64,000 nt of DNA from Actinophytocola algeriensis (GCF_014203735.1 NZ_JACHJQ010000008.1:62001-126000), one strand, 5' to 3'; positions 34,401 through 42,267 are shown, counted from the first letter of the stretch. Numbers and translations are program-made. The notes: a model not told the origin generated them from the sequence alone.

Positions 34401-35700
34401 CGCCGTCAAACATCCCGTCATGTCCGACATCGACGACTTCCGCAAGCACGTCATGAGCTCGCTGGTGCACAACTTCCAGCTGGAGGGCGAGGTCGACGCC
34501 GACTACCTCGGCCGCATCGTGTTCGACCAAGTGCTGCACCTCGGGTGGACACCCGAACTGTTCGACACGATCGACCGGAACCTCCCGCGCGCCGGCTCGG
34601 CTGAAGGCAAACAACACGAGGGCTACGCCCGCAAGTACCTCTGGACAGCGTTCAAACAGCTGGCCGGGCGTGTGACCGACCGGTTCGCCCTCGACCCCAC
34701 CTACCGCGACGACAACAGAACCGACTACCAGACGCCGCTGGACGTCTACGGGCATGACATCGACCCGACAACGTTGCTGCGACGGACTGAGAATCGGGTC
34801 TACGCCGACACCCCGCCAACCTGGTTCGCGCCCGCTGCCGCGACGTTCCCCGTCGTGCTCGACCCCATGTGGGCGACTCACGACGAACACGCCCCACCCG
34901 TCGAGCACCTACTCGCCTGCACCAACGCCACCGGAGAACGATGGCTGGTGCTGGAAGGTCACTACCAGTGGTCGCAACCGCAGACCCCGGACGAGGCCGC
35001 CGCCGAGGTACCGCATCACAGGACCTGGACACAGATCCGCTCCTACCTCGTCAACGCCGCTGATATCGACGCCTGGGCGACGTGGGCACAAGGCCAAGAC
35101 TGGAACGGCCGATGGATGCCCGAATCAGGCAGCCCGACCGGCCTGATACTCGCCGACCACCCATACAAGTCGGACTGGCCAAACCTGGAGGCCCGCGACC
35201 GAACCGCCTACCAGGAAACACCGCCGCCCGGACCCCTCGTCGTCACGACGACCCGATATGGTGGCGTCGCGAACGACTGGGACCAGTCCGACAGCAAACA
35301 CCTGTACACATTCATGCCCTCAACCCCCTTCTGCCAGACCCTGGATCTCCAACGAGTCGGCGACTTCCAATGGGGACGCGCAGGCATACCACTGGCGGAA
35401 AGCTTCGCAGCCCGCGAGCCAGGGCCCGACACAGTCCACGTCGCCGCCGGAACCCTTCGAGACGCCGTGGCCAGCAACCGTATGTGCCTCCTGTGGACTG
35501 TGCTGGCCGAAAAGGACACGGTCACCCCCGACCACCAATGGCCCCCTGACGGCCACCCGGTTTCACGTACCTACTCAGCGACATACCTGTACGACGGAGC
35601 CGAGATCCGACTACTCTCCGCCAACGCCCACACAATCTGCGCTGGAGGAGACACATCAAACGCCGCCGCCTGGAGCCTGCCACCGCACATTCCCATCTGA
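31498..35700 (+). CDS. Nuclease-STAND NTPase, Avs-like antiphage defence protein
   Basis: A 1400-residue protein. N-terminus (1-150): restriction-endonuclease-like domain with FGNPDGGREG (residues 50-59) and VWAWQAKYLFE (QAK at 72-74), a PD-(D/E)xK arrangement of the Mrr/DUF4297 type. Centre: P-loop NTPase with Walker A GTGGAGKT (355-362), Walker B VGLIIIDGLNE (Asp429) and an arginine-containing LSCRTEFLADTL sensor strand. Beyond about residue 600: a long helical, repeat-like C-terminal region. This order matches the Avs family of STAND ATPases, which sense phage proteins with the C-terminal part and then trigger the nuclease. GTG start. Single gene followed 61 bp later by a RusA-like gene on the same strand. 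Avs subtype is undecided. Confidence 0.8.
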   Translation: MTQLPEINWRQIRGKSPSGSQRDGFEELANQLMIFGDLVTWPPDTKFSVFGNPDGGREGRGELPGGVVWAWQAKYLFELDSDEFGQITKSVRRVLETEPTLERYFVLLPCNPPAGDTAQRKSAWTKWNEYVAKWQGMAEAAGRTVAFEYVGETQLNSCLLQASQVGRLRYWFDLDTFSEDRFRAIAARAEADAGGRYTPELNVKLPIAAVFDGLARTPAFEHDIRLALAALRNARGTYGLSAPDEQRELFEPAIWLLEDRLDRLEEAVADAIAQARRPHGVLPDLKPFMDALEGPIHAIVDLLREHCLRDGYYIGNAGSLHHQISSIESAISGLYGLRAGRAWQSFDQTTILVTGTGGAGKTHLLCDLAKTRTANNLPTIIVLGEQFERGPIETDLGRIIGFNSPAGQLLATFEAACQTTGTVGLIIIDGLNEPADRKLWNKYLHSFLNDAAGYPHIRLVLSCRTEFLADTLSDPLQERLRTFQHTGFAEVSRDAIRQFLDWYGIERPSFPLLDPEFTNPLFLKLLCTTLQTRGEHRFPRTGFGTSWIYDSFLDAINDRLADPERCDYDRSSTLVRRSVEQIAAAMHTHGRRLPKAEIEQLTTTLLPGRGWSSSLLNGLLKEAILSDLLINGVSYVRFGYERLGDIAWAKLIAAYDLATVTERTTPMAQRWYHNAGVLQALASVLPETHGVELIDVLSIPTDEYHPHAHNDFLLSIAWRMPDALTDRTETILVELRANPDVADAANNALLQVATVPGHRFNAEWLHRQLRGLTLLDRDVTWSHTCDWQHDNAGHLPNLISWAWSDASTTATEDTRHLAALTLSWALGASHRPTRDNATKAIIALLEPAPHLFGPILKLFADCGDDAIEERLLAVACSIAQRACDRDIAATIAEAVRDHTISRDYWPQNYLSRDYARRTIDAALEHGWQPNPSDITARVRPPYTTDWIAPQRSRAEIDELAGPPAYRYSAVKHPVMSDIDDFRKHVMSSLVHNFQLEGEVDADYLGRIVFDQVLHLGWTPELFDTIDRNLPRAGSAEGKQHEGYARKYLWTAFKQLAGRVTDRFALDPTYRDDNRTDYQTPLDVYGHDIDPTTLLRRTENRVYADTPPTWFAPAAATFPVVLDPMWATHDEHAPPVEHLLACTNATGERWLVLEGHYQWSQPQTPDEAAAEVPHHRTWTQIRSYLVNAADIDAWATWAQGQDWNGRWMPESGSPTGLILADHPYKSDWPNLEARDRTAYQETPPPGPLVVTTTRYGGVANDWDQSDSKHLYTFMPSTPFCQTLDLQRVGDFQWGRAGIPLAESFAAREPGPDTVHVAAGTLRDAVASNRMCLLWTVLAEKDTVTPDHQWPPDGHPVSRTYSATYLYDGAEIRLLSANAHTICAGGDTSNAAAWSLPPHIPI

Positions 35701-35714
35701 CCACTTGACAGGCT

Positions 35715-35759
35715 CCGCAGAATGGCATGATGGTTACAGTGGTCATCGCCATTCTGCGG
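35715..35759. promoter_or_regulatory. Long inverted repeat ending two bases before the downstream start codon
   Basis: CCGCAGAATGGC (35715-35726) and GCCATTCTGCGG (35748-35759) are perfect 12-bp arms with 21 bp between; ATGA/TCAT inside extends the stem. The ATG at 35762 follows after two bases, so no ordinary Shine-Dalgarno is available. TTGACA at 35705 with a spaced TGATGG could form a promoter across it. Operator, leader hairpin or terminator of the preceding gene are all possible. Confidence 0.6.
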
Positions 35760-35761
35760 TC

Positions 35762-37072
35762 ATGGATCTAATGACCGGCCTCGGGTTCTGGGACTCGGAG
35801 GCGGGCAGGCTCATCCGGTGGCGCGCCCGGTACGCCCGCAGGCGGCGGTTGTTGCTGGAGGGCGAACCGCTGCGGCACGGGTCTCGGCGGGAACGGCGAC
35901 ACCGGCCTACGGACTTCGCCCGCGGGGTGGAGCAGTTGCGCCAGCTCCGGCACGGCGTGCTGACCGGACCGGTGGCGCTCGACCTCGATTTCCATATGAC
36001 TGCAGAGCAACCACCCCAGCTACAACACCTCGCCAAGCGCTACCTGGACCTGCTCGGCGCGGCCCCACCCAATACGCCGCCGGGCAGTCGTCGGCACCTG
36101 CTGTACCGCGACGACCGTCAGGTCCGGCTGCTGCACGTCCGCGCCTGGCAGCCTCTCGACGACGGCCCGGAACCAGGCACCGGACATACCGCAGTCGTCG
36201 CATGGCCGCTACGGGACGTGCTCGCCGCCCTTGAGGTCGCTGTTTCGCTCCGCGATCACGCCGTCTGGGACGATGCGGACTCGCCATTCCACGTGCCCGA
36301 CCTGCCGGAGGTTGACCTCAGCCCGACCTTCAACGTTCGACTGGCCACCGCCCCGGCCCAGGTGCAGCGGTGGACCGACCTGAACGTGTGGCTGAGATTG
36401 CATGGTCAGTCCCAGATGCAGGAGGCGTTGCTTGGCACGGCCGATGCGCTCATCGCTTCGGTGCTCTGCCGCAGTCGCGGCCTCCTCGACCCGAATCGCC
36501 ACCGCGCGGGCGTCGCGAGTAAGCGCCTGGACGCGCTTTTCGCAGACATCGTCGCCAGCGACCGGGCGACGCTGCTGTCGCACCCGTTGCACATCCCGCT
36601 GCCCGCACTGCCGACCGCTCACGGCGAGCGGGCAAGCTTTCGCACCGGCCTGCGTGAACAGCTGCAGCGGTGGCGGGCGCGGTGGCCGGTGTTCACCCCA
36701 CTGCTCGTCCCGGTCAAGGCCACCCTTTTGGCCGTGACCCCGCCGCACGGCAAGGATCTCGACAACCTCGTTCGCGACGACGTCCTCCCAACCGTCCACG
36801 AAGTACTCGCCCCACAACCGGCGCCATGGCTGACACGCTTTCCCCAACTCACCCTCAATGAGCAGGCGACCTGGCGGCCGCAGCACCGGCGGCTAAAGCA
36901 ACTCCAGCAGAACAGCGTCACGGCCTACGAGGTCATCCAGATCACCCGCGACCCCGCCGACCAGGACGCCGGTGTGCTGCGTCTGGCGCTCGGCAACGCC
37001 ACGTCATCTGGCAGCACCTGGGCAAGGATCGCGGGCTTCGTCGAGACCCACATCGAGCAACTCCGGTTGTAG
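35762..37072 (+). CDS. Hypothetical protein with split RusA-like motifs
   Basis: A 436-residue protein from ATG 35762 (MDLMTGLGFW; a second ATG at 35771). Two segments look like parts of RusA-type Holliday junction resolvases. The first (about 70-128) has VALDLDFHM, HLAKRYLDLLG and YRDDRQVRLLHVRAW, the DDxxV strand typical of RusA, but no DxDN. The second (about 314-350) has VKATLLAVTPPHGKDLDNLV then RDDVLPTVHEVL, the DxDNL motif with Arg in place of the usual Lys. Together they could rebuild one active site or belong to two decayed domains. The assignment is tentative. Same strand as the NTPase gene, 61 bp away, so possibly one operon. Confidence 0.6.
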   Translation: MDLMTGLGFWDSEAGRLIRWRARYARRRRLLLEGEPLRHGSRRERRHRPTDFARGVEQLRQLRHGVLTGPVALDLDFHMTAEQPPQLQHLAKRYLDLLGAAPPNTPPGSRRHLLYRDDRQVRLLHVRAWQPLDDGPEPGTGHTAVVAWPLRDVLAALEVAVSLRDHAVWDDADSPFHVPDLPEVDLSPTFNVRLATAPAQVQRWTDLNVWLRLHGQSQMQEALLGTADALIASVLCRSRGLLDPNRHRAGVASKRLDALFADIVASDRATLLSHPLHIPLPALPTAHGERASFRTGLREQLQRWRARWPVFTPLLVPVKATLLAVTPPHGKDLDNLVRDDVLPTVHEVLAPQPAPWLTRFPQLTLNEQATWRPQHRRLKQLQQNSVTAYEVIQITRDPADQDAGVLRLALGNATSSGSTWARIAGFVETHIEQLRL

Positions 37073-37186
37073 CAACTGAGCCCCGATGACAGCCATGTAC
37101 TGGCCATTTTCGTGGTCTATGAGAACACAATTGCAGAACGACCGAATGTTGTTCCTTCACAGGTTCGGCCGCCGCTCGTCAAATGT

Positions 37187-39970
37187 CTAGGGCAGGATCT
37201 GGTGTATTGCTCCTGCGCCCCAGTCGGCGATATAGAGTGTTCCGTCGACGTCGCTCGTCAGTTGGTTGGGGTTGACCAGACCGTCAGCGACCGTCACAGG
37301 CTCGGCCGTTTGGTCATGGGGCAGTCGCAGGACGCGGCCTGAACGGAAGTCGCTCACGTAGATGTCGTCCCCGACGTATGCGACTCCGCCGAGTTCGGTC
37401 AAGCCCTGGTGTGCCAGTAGGTTGACGCCCTCCGCTTGGCCGTGCGGAATCCGCCACAACAAGTTGACGCACTGCGGTGGCTCCGCGTCGGGCCGGGGAC
37501 CACACAGCACCAGGAGATCGTCCGCCGAACACGCGACAGCGATTGGTACACCCTCGAACGAGGCAAGTTGGGTCGCTGCGCTGTCCATGGCCACGCGGTG
37601 GATCGTGCCACTGTCCATAGCGACAATGAGGTCTTCGTTGTCCCAGACGAACGCCATGGGCGTGCCGAGGCAGTCCGGGTTGACGATGTGGCTGGTGGCG
37701 TATTCGTCGTGATGATGGAGCACCTGGAGTTCGCGGATCCCGGTGATCCGTACGGCGAGCTCGCCATCGGCCCTGGCGGCGAGGGTATCCGTTCCCAATA
37801 GGACCGTAGGCATCCGTGGCACGGCGGCGATCAGTCGATAAACCCCTTCCCGCCCGACTCTCCACAGCTGGGTCCCGCGGGTGCTGACCACTAACCCCTT
37901 CGCGGTGGAGGCGATTCCAGCAACGGGGGGCAAGCCGGTGAGCAGTTCGGTTACGGTGCCGCGCGGGTGGCTGGCGATTTCGACGCTGGCTTCGGTGGAG
38001 CAGCCGGCATGCAGGCATCGCAGCGTGGTGGCGCCTGGCGCCTTCGCGATTACCGCGCCGCCTTTGTAAAAGACGGTCTTCTCGTCGCCAGTCTCGACCT
38101 TCGGGTCGTCCAGTGGTTCGGTCCACCTCGCGGTGCCATCGGTGAGATGCGCGAGCACCCGCAGTGGCGTTTTGGCCCCGATGCGCAACCGTAGACGACT
38201 GGGTTCCATACTGATGTGCATCAACCGTATGGGGTGTGCAGGCGCGACCGGCTGGCCTTCGAACAGGGTCGAGACCTCCCAGAGCTTGCGCAGGGACCCG
38301 CCATCGCGGTCACCTACCCACGCCCCGCCGATCGCCGCGGTACTTGACCAGTGCCAACTCACGTAATGACCGACCGTGTACACCTCTCGCGTTGGCAGGA
38401 TGCGTTCACTCGCAGTACCCGCCTCCAGGCAGTACAGCCGCACCCCACTGACGTCGAGTCGCTGCTCGCCCTCCGCGTCGCCATAGAGGGGCAGGTTCAC
38501 CTCGATGACCCGGTACCACGAGGACAGCCCCGGCTCGCTGGTGAGCCAGACGGTATGAGCAGCACCCTGACGGTGGCCGTCGGCCAAATGGATACGGTGC
38601 TCTCCAGGCGCCACGCGGGCGACGTCGACAACCAGAGTCCCTGGCCGATAGCTGAGTTTGTCCAGCCGAGTCGTCTCGTCCAGCCAGACCTCCACCTGGC
38701 TGCTCGCACGGTCGACCCAGAGGGTCAGGGTATGGCCCTGTCGGTGCTCGTAGCCCCGGACGATCGGGGCCCGATCGATGTCGCGATCCAGCAGGTCCAG
38801 CAACGTGCTTGCGTGGGCCAACAGCCGCATGCACTCGTAACGTGACCGGCACGGCAGAAGGGGTCGATCTTTGTGCGACCGGTCGCCCTTGAATAAGCCG
38901 ATGGCGCCGCTGAACAGCTCGACGAGTCGATCCTTGTCTTGCTCTCGGACCGTAACACGGATCGGCTCGCGTCGCTCGACGAAGGCGGCCTTAATCAACT
39001 CGTTGCCGATCGCCGCGTTTTGTGTCCGTTGCTGGAGCTCATGTTCGACCCGGCGAAAGGCCGCGAAAATGGCGTCATCGAACCGGTTCGCACGGACGAG
39101 ATCCGCGCTGACCTCGGTGATTTCCGCACGCAAGATCGGCAGGAGAACGTCCAGATCCCCAGTCCCCGTCGGGACACCGGTTTCCACCTCAGTCAGTGCG
39201 CTCTGAACGGTCACCGGGCCGTGAAAGATATTCACTGATCCCTGGCGCAGGGAGTTCACGTTCTGGGCGGCCACGCGCTCGCGCTCAACCGACTCGGCGT
39301 ACTCCAGGAGCGCGTCCGGCCCCTGCAGCCGCCGGTAGGGCCGTAGACGCCGGCGATCGATGGTGAGCTCCCACAACCACGGCTCTTCTTGCTGCCAATT
39401 AACGCCTATCCAGAAATGGGGAAGAAGATCAACCAGTACCCGCATCCGCGACAGCGCTGCTCGTGTGCGCACGAAGTCAGGCGTCTCGTCAGGGTCCTGC
39501 GCCGGTGCGGATTGCTCCGTCTCGGTATCGGACTCGGCGCCGGCTGCGGACTCCACCGGTCCAGGGCGTGCTGACCCAAGGGGCAACTCCAGGTACGCCG
39601 CGAAGTCGACGCTTTTTGCTACGAGCGGGGTCTCGCCGTCGTCCGACGCCTCACTCTCAACCTTCACGACCCAGGCGACGAACCGGGCCGAGAGGTCCAG
39701 GTCCTGCCGGCCACCCGCGCACATCGTTACGCCGCGCAGGGTGAGGCGCACTGCGTCGCGGTCGGAGAAGCCGTGGGCCTGCCACGGCCTGGAGATGTAA
39801 CCTTCCGGGATCGCGAGCAACGCTGCTTGAGCATCCTCGACCCCCAGGTCACGGTCAGCCCGCAGGTCCACAGCCGTGAACGTGGGCCAATCTCCACGCT
39901 GACTCATCAGGTCGTAGATCAACTGAAGCAGGCCTTGATCGGTTGCGTTCACCGCAGAGCCGTGGTCCAC
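37187..39970 (-). CDS. Large protein with TIGR02391 domain, Ig-like domain and C-terminal beta-propeller
   Basis: A 927-residue protein from GTG 39970 (VDHGSAVNATDQGLLQLIYD), with GGAAGGGGG eight bases upstream; the longer frame lacks coding character. Residues 1-100 look like a winged-helix segment. Residues about 275-397 match TIGR02391 (Ymh family): RFDDAIFAAFRRVEHELQQR, IGNELIKAAF and LFSGAIGLFKGDRSHKD. Residues about 587-668 look like a bacterial Ig-like (Big) domain ending GAVIAKAPGATTLRC. The last 250 residues form NHL-like blades (LTELGGVAYVGDDIYVSDFR; SDVDGTLYIADWGAGAIHQI). No signal peptide is seen. TIGR02391 proteins recur in defence and mobile regions but their role is unknown. 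This fusion is unfamiliar to me. Convergent to the RusA-like gene. Confidence 0.75.
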   Translation of the reverse strand: MDHGSAVNATDQGLLQLIYDLMSQRGDWPTFTAVDLRADRDLGVEDAQAALLAIPEGYISRPWQAHGFSDRDAVRLTLRGVTMCAGGRQDLDLSARFVAWVVKVESEASDDGETPLVAKSVDFAAYLELPLGSARPGPVESAAGAESDTETEQSAPAQDPDETPDFVRTRAALSRMRVLVDLLPHFWIGVNWQQEEPWLWELTIDRRRLRPYRRLQGPDALLEYAESVERERVAAQNVNSLRQGSVNIFHGPVTVQSALTEVETGVPTGTGDLDVLLPILRAEITEVSADLVRANRFDDAIFAAFRRVEHELQQRTQNAAIGNELIKAAFVERREPIRVTVREQDKDRLVELFSGAIGLFKGDRSHKDRPLLPCRSRYECMRLLAHASTLLDLLDRDIDRAPIVRGYEHRQGHTLTLWVDRASSQVEVWLDETTRLDKLSYRPGTLVVDVARVAPGEHRIHLADGHRQGAAHTVWLTSEPGLSSWYRVIEVNLPLYGDAEGEQRLDVSGVRLYCLEAGTASERILPTREVYTVGHYVSWHWSSTAAIGGAWVGDRDGGSLRKLWEVSTLFEGQPVAPAHPIRLMHISMEPSRLRLRIGAKTPLRVLAHLTDGTARWTEPLDDPKVETGDEKTVFYKGGAVIAKAPGATTLRCLHAGCSTEASVEIASHPRGTVTELLTGLPPVAGIASTAKGLVVSTRGTQLWRVGREGVYRLIAAVPRMPTVLLGTDTLAARADGELAVRITGIRELQVLHHHDEYATSHIVNPDCLGTPMAFVWDNEDLIVAMDSGTIHRVAMDSAATQLASFEGVPIAVACSADDLLVLCGPRPDAEPPQCVNLLWRIPHGQAEGVNLLAHQGLTELGGVAYVGDDIYVSDFRSGRVLRLPHDQTAEPVTVADGLVNPNQLTSDVDGTLYIADWGAGAIHQILP

Positions 39971-40478
39971 ACCCGTGACCCCCTTCCGTTCGCGCTGTCC
40001 CGTACCGCCGGGTGTGGCGAACACCGAGATCACTGTTGTTGCTAGAACGATAGCGGTGATCATCTGGGCATGAAGGCCCGACACGGCATGGTGGGACACC
40101 CGGCGAAATTTGTGATTGGCGAAGCCGGCACGACCTCGACAGCATCGCCGAGCATGGGTCGCATCCCGGACCCGACAAGGGCCCCGAACCGCAGGTCGCC
40201 GGCCCGGCCCTGCTGACACCACGGAAGGGTTACGGATCCAATCTGCCCCCGCCCGGCACGGTCCCTCACACACGCAGAGTCATCTGTTTCCCACGGGCAG
40301 TGGTATCGGTACCGCTCGCGATGGTCGGTGGTACCACTACCAGCCCGGCTGTGGATCGGTGCTGGTGTGTGCACAGATCCGACCTGACTGCTGACGTTGC
40401 GGCGGACTGACAAGACCATCTATCCAGTGGTACTGGCACCGACTCCACGAGGGGACCGGTACCAGTACCACCGCGAGG
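39971..40478. other. Intergenic region between the propeller gene and the integrase
   Basis: About 510 bp. No gene is supported. The right half holds a set of GGTACC-type repeats (separate entry) directly beyond the integrase stop. The left half contains the start region and possible promoter of the propeller gene; a stretch around 40040-40075 (TTGTTGCTAGAACGATAGCG) is less GC-rich. Confidence 0.4.
40300..40473. repeat. GGTACC-type repeat cluster next to the integrase (candidate arm sites)
   Basis: Four related words occur: GTGGTATCGGTACCGC (40300-40315), GGTGGTACCACTACCAG (40327-40343), CCAGTGGTACTGGCACC (40424-40440) and ACCGGTACCAGTACCACC (40455-40472). The third and fourth are inverted to each other (14 of 17 positions of GGTRCCAGTACCAC) and could form a hairpin just after the integrase stop at 40479. 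Such clusters beside int genes often are arm-type integrase sites; a terminator is the other reading for the last pair. Confidence 0.5.
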
Positions 40479-41531
40479 TTAGCTGGCGAGCGGATGTGGT
40501 TCGCCGGTGAGGGCGGACAGTGCGGTGGCGACGTCGTGGACGGCGGCTTTGACGTAGGTCATGGTGGCGTTTTTGTTGTCTGCTTCGTCGAAGTGGCCGG
40601 CGTAGGCGTGGGCGATGGCGAATCCGAAGTTGCGTTCGACCCAGGTGAGGGTGGTGTGTCGGATCCAGTGGGCGGACACGTTGAGGGTGGTGATCCAGGG
40701 GAGGTACCGGCCGAGGCGGACCCAGAGGTGGTCATAGCGGCGGTGGGTGATCGGGTTGCCGTTGCGGTACCGCAGCAGCTGTCCATCCGGATCATCGGCC
40801 GCGCCCCGGGCCTCGGAGTGGTCGAGGAGCGCGGTCATGAGCGACCGGGAGACCGGTTGCCAGCGGGCCGTGCCGTCCTTCTCCCTGAGGTAGATCAGGC
40901 ACTGGTCCTCGTTGAGGTCCCGGGGGCGTAGGGCCAGGGCGCCGCCGGTGCGGCAGGCCGATTCGGTGTGCAGCCGGAGCAGCAGTGTGTCGAGTTCTGG
41001 GTCGTCGCCGGTGGTACCAGCGTAGAAGTTGATCTCACTCATCTGGTCGGTCGACAGCGCGTGCCGGTTGGAGCCCTGCCGCCGGGGCTTCGCGGTCCGC
41101 CGAGCTGGGTTCTCGTCGGGTTTGATCAGGCCGTCGTTCTCGGCGTGCCGGTAGATGCAGCGCAGGGCGGCGATGAAGTTCTCGGCGGTGCCGCGGCCGC
41201 CGCGTGAGTTGCGGCGGGGGACGGCGTTGGCCTTGATCTCCTCCTCGAACTGCTTGATCTCGGTCGCGGTCGGTTCCAGCAGGGTCCGCGGGCCCCATTT
41301 CGCCCGGATGCGGTTCCAGTAGGAGCCGTAGGTTTTGGCGGTGCCGGGGGAGACGGCTTTCTCTACTTCGGGGATGTAGGCGTCGAAGGTGGGGACCGGT
41401 GGCCGGTCGGCGGGGTCGGTCATCAGGTCGGCTGGGTCGACGCCCATCCGCTGGAGCATCATCCGCGCCGCGGCCATCAGTTCGCGGTCCGCTGCGGTTC
41501 CCGGTGCGGCGGGTGTGAGGTTGGTCGTCAT
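40479..41531 (-). CDS. Tyrosine recombinase/integrase
   Basis: A 350-residue site-specific recombinase. SAM-like core-binding domain in the N-terminal half (KAVSPGTAKTYGSYWNRIRA; ENFIAALRCIYRHAENDGLI). Catalytic domain with box I TESACRTGGALAL (Arg), Lys region REKDGTARWQPVS, HWIRHTTLTWV (His-x-x-Arg), AHAYAGH and the nucleophile in ATMTYVKAAV. All catalytic residues are present. Its ATG overlaps the stop of an AbrB-like gene (ATGA). The tRNA-Leu gene lies 580 bp to the right with its 3' end facing the integrase, the normal geometry for an element integrated at a tRNA. Confidence 0.93.
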   Translation of the reverse strand: MTTNLTPAAPGTAADRELMAAARMMLQRMGVDPADLMTDPADRPPVPTFDAYIPEVEKAVSPGTAKTYGSYWNRIRAKWGPRTLLEPTATEIKQFEEEIKANAVPRRNSRGGRGTAENFIAALRCIYRHAENDGLIKPDENPARRTAKPRRQGSNRHALSTDQMSEINFYAGTTGDDPELDTLLLRLHTESACRTGGALALRPRDLNEDQCLIYLREKDGTARWQPVSRSLMTALLDHSEARGAADDPDGQLLRYRNGNPITHRRYDHLWVRLGRYLPWITTLNVSAHWIRHTTLTWVERNFGFAIAHAYAGHFDEADNKNATMTYVKAAVHDVATALSALTGEPHPLAS

Positions 41532-42028
41532 CGCGGACCACCGCCCGTAGTGCCGGTCGTGGTCAGGGTGGCGTGGTAGGTGGTGATCATCGTGTCCAGC
41601 GCCGCGAGGGGGTGGACGACCAGCACGTCGTGGTGGGGGTCGGCGGCCATCAGCACGAGATCGCGGGAGTGCAGGCCGCTGCGGTGCCGTATCGCGGCTG
41701 GGACTACGAAGTAGGGCTTGGTGCCCATGGCGAACGCGCCGGTCTCGTCGCGGTGGGCCACGATCGATCCGCCGACCAGTGCGATGTGCAGGAGGTCACC
41801 GGTTGTCCAGCCGAGAGCGTCGATTGTGGACCGGTTGGTGATCACACCCCAGGTGTCGATCTTGCCCATGCCGTACACGAGCGACCCGGTGCGCGGCGGG
41901 GCGAGGAGATCGACGACATCGAGGTGCGCGTTGCGGGCGGCGAGCCGCTGCCGTCCAGTCCCGCGCGTGAGCTTGGGCGGGATCAGCGGGGCGATCTTGC
42001 GGTCAGCCACGGTGACCACCCCCGGCAT
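41528..42028 (-). CDS. AbrB/SpoVT-type DNA-binding protein coupled to the integrase
   Basis: A 166-residue protein with two swapped-hinge-like segments: GSLVYGMGKIDTWGVITNRS followed by ALGWTTGDLLHIALVGGSIV, and TKPYFVVPAAIRHRSGLHSR followed by DLVLMAADPHHDVLVVHPLA. The second is a clear AbrB/MazE-type pattern. The stop overlaps the integrase ATG, so it probably regulates or assists the integrase in one transcript. ATG at 42028; earlier starts are not available before the tRNA gene. Similar pairs occur in actinobacterial integrative elements. Confidence 0.78.
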   Translation of the reverse strand: MPGVVTVADRKIAPLIPPKLTRGTGRQRLAARNAHLDVVDLLAPPRTGSLVYGMGKIDTWGVITNRSTIDALGWTTGDLLHIALVGGSIVAHRDETGAFAMGTKPYFVVPAAIRHRSGLHSRDLVLMAADPHHDVLVVHPLAALDTMITTYHATLTTTGTTGGGPR

Positions 42029-42110
42029 GGAACGCGGGGAGGACGCGAGAGAAGAGCGCAGCGTGATAGGAAGGATACTGGCTGCTGCCCGGGGATTTCC
42101 TGGATATCGG

Positions 42111-42194
42111 TGTCCGAGGGGGGACTTGAACCCCCACGCCCGTTAAGGGCACTAGCACCTCAAGCTAGCGCGTCTGCCATTCCGCCACTCGGAC
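42111..42194 (-). tRNA. tRNA-Leu(GAG)
   Basis: An 84-nt class II tRNA on the minus strand. Acceptor stem GTCCGAG (5') pairs with CTCGGAC (3'), discriminator A at 42111. D-arm region TGGCGGAATGGCAGACGC; anticodon stem-loop CTAGC-TTGAGGT-GCTAG gives anticodon GAG (reads CUC). A long variable arm (TGCCCTTAACGGGCG) and T-arm GGGGGTTCAAGTCCCCC are present. CCA is not encoded. It is a plausible integration target for the adjacent integrase. Confidence 0.95.
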
Positions 42195-42267
42195 TCTGTG
42201 GTGCGCATAGCGTAGCGGACGCCGTTCGGCGGGCTTTCTGGGGGGCTGGGGTGGTAGGAAGTGCCAC

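Noticed and set aside
37071-37186. Terminator between the convergent RusA-like and propeller genes
   Set aside because: No convincing inverted repeat is found in the 115 bp.
40300-40473. CRISPR array
   Set aside because: Repeats are too short, differ from one another, are inverted and unevenly spaced. No cas genes are present.
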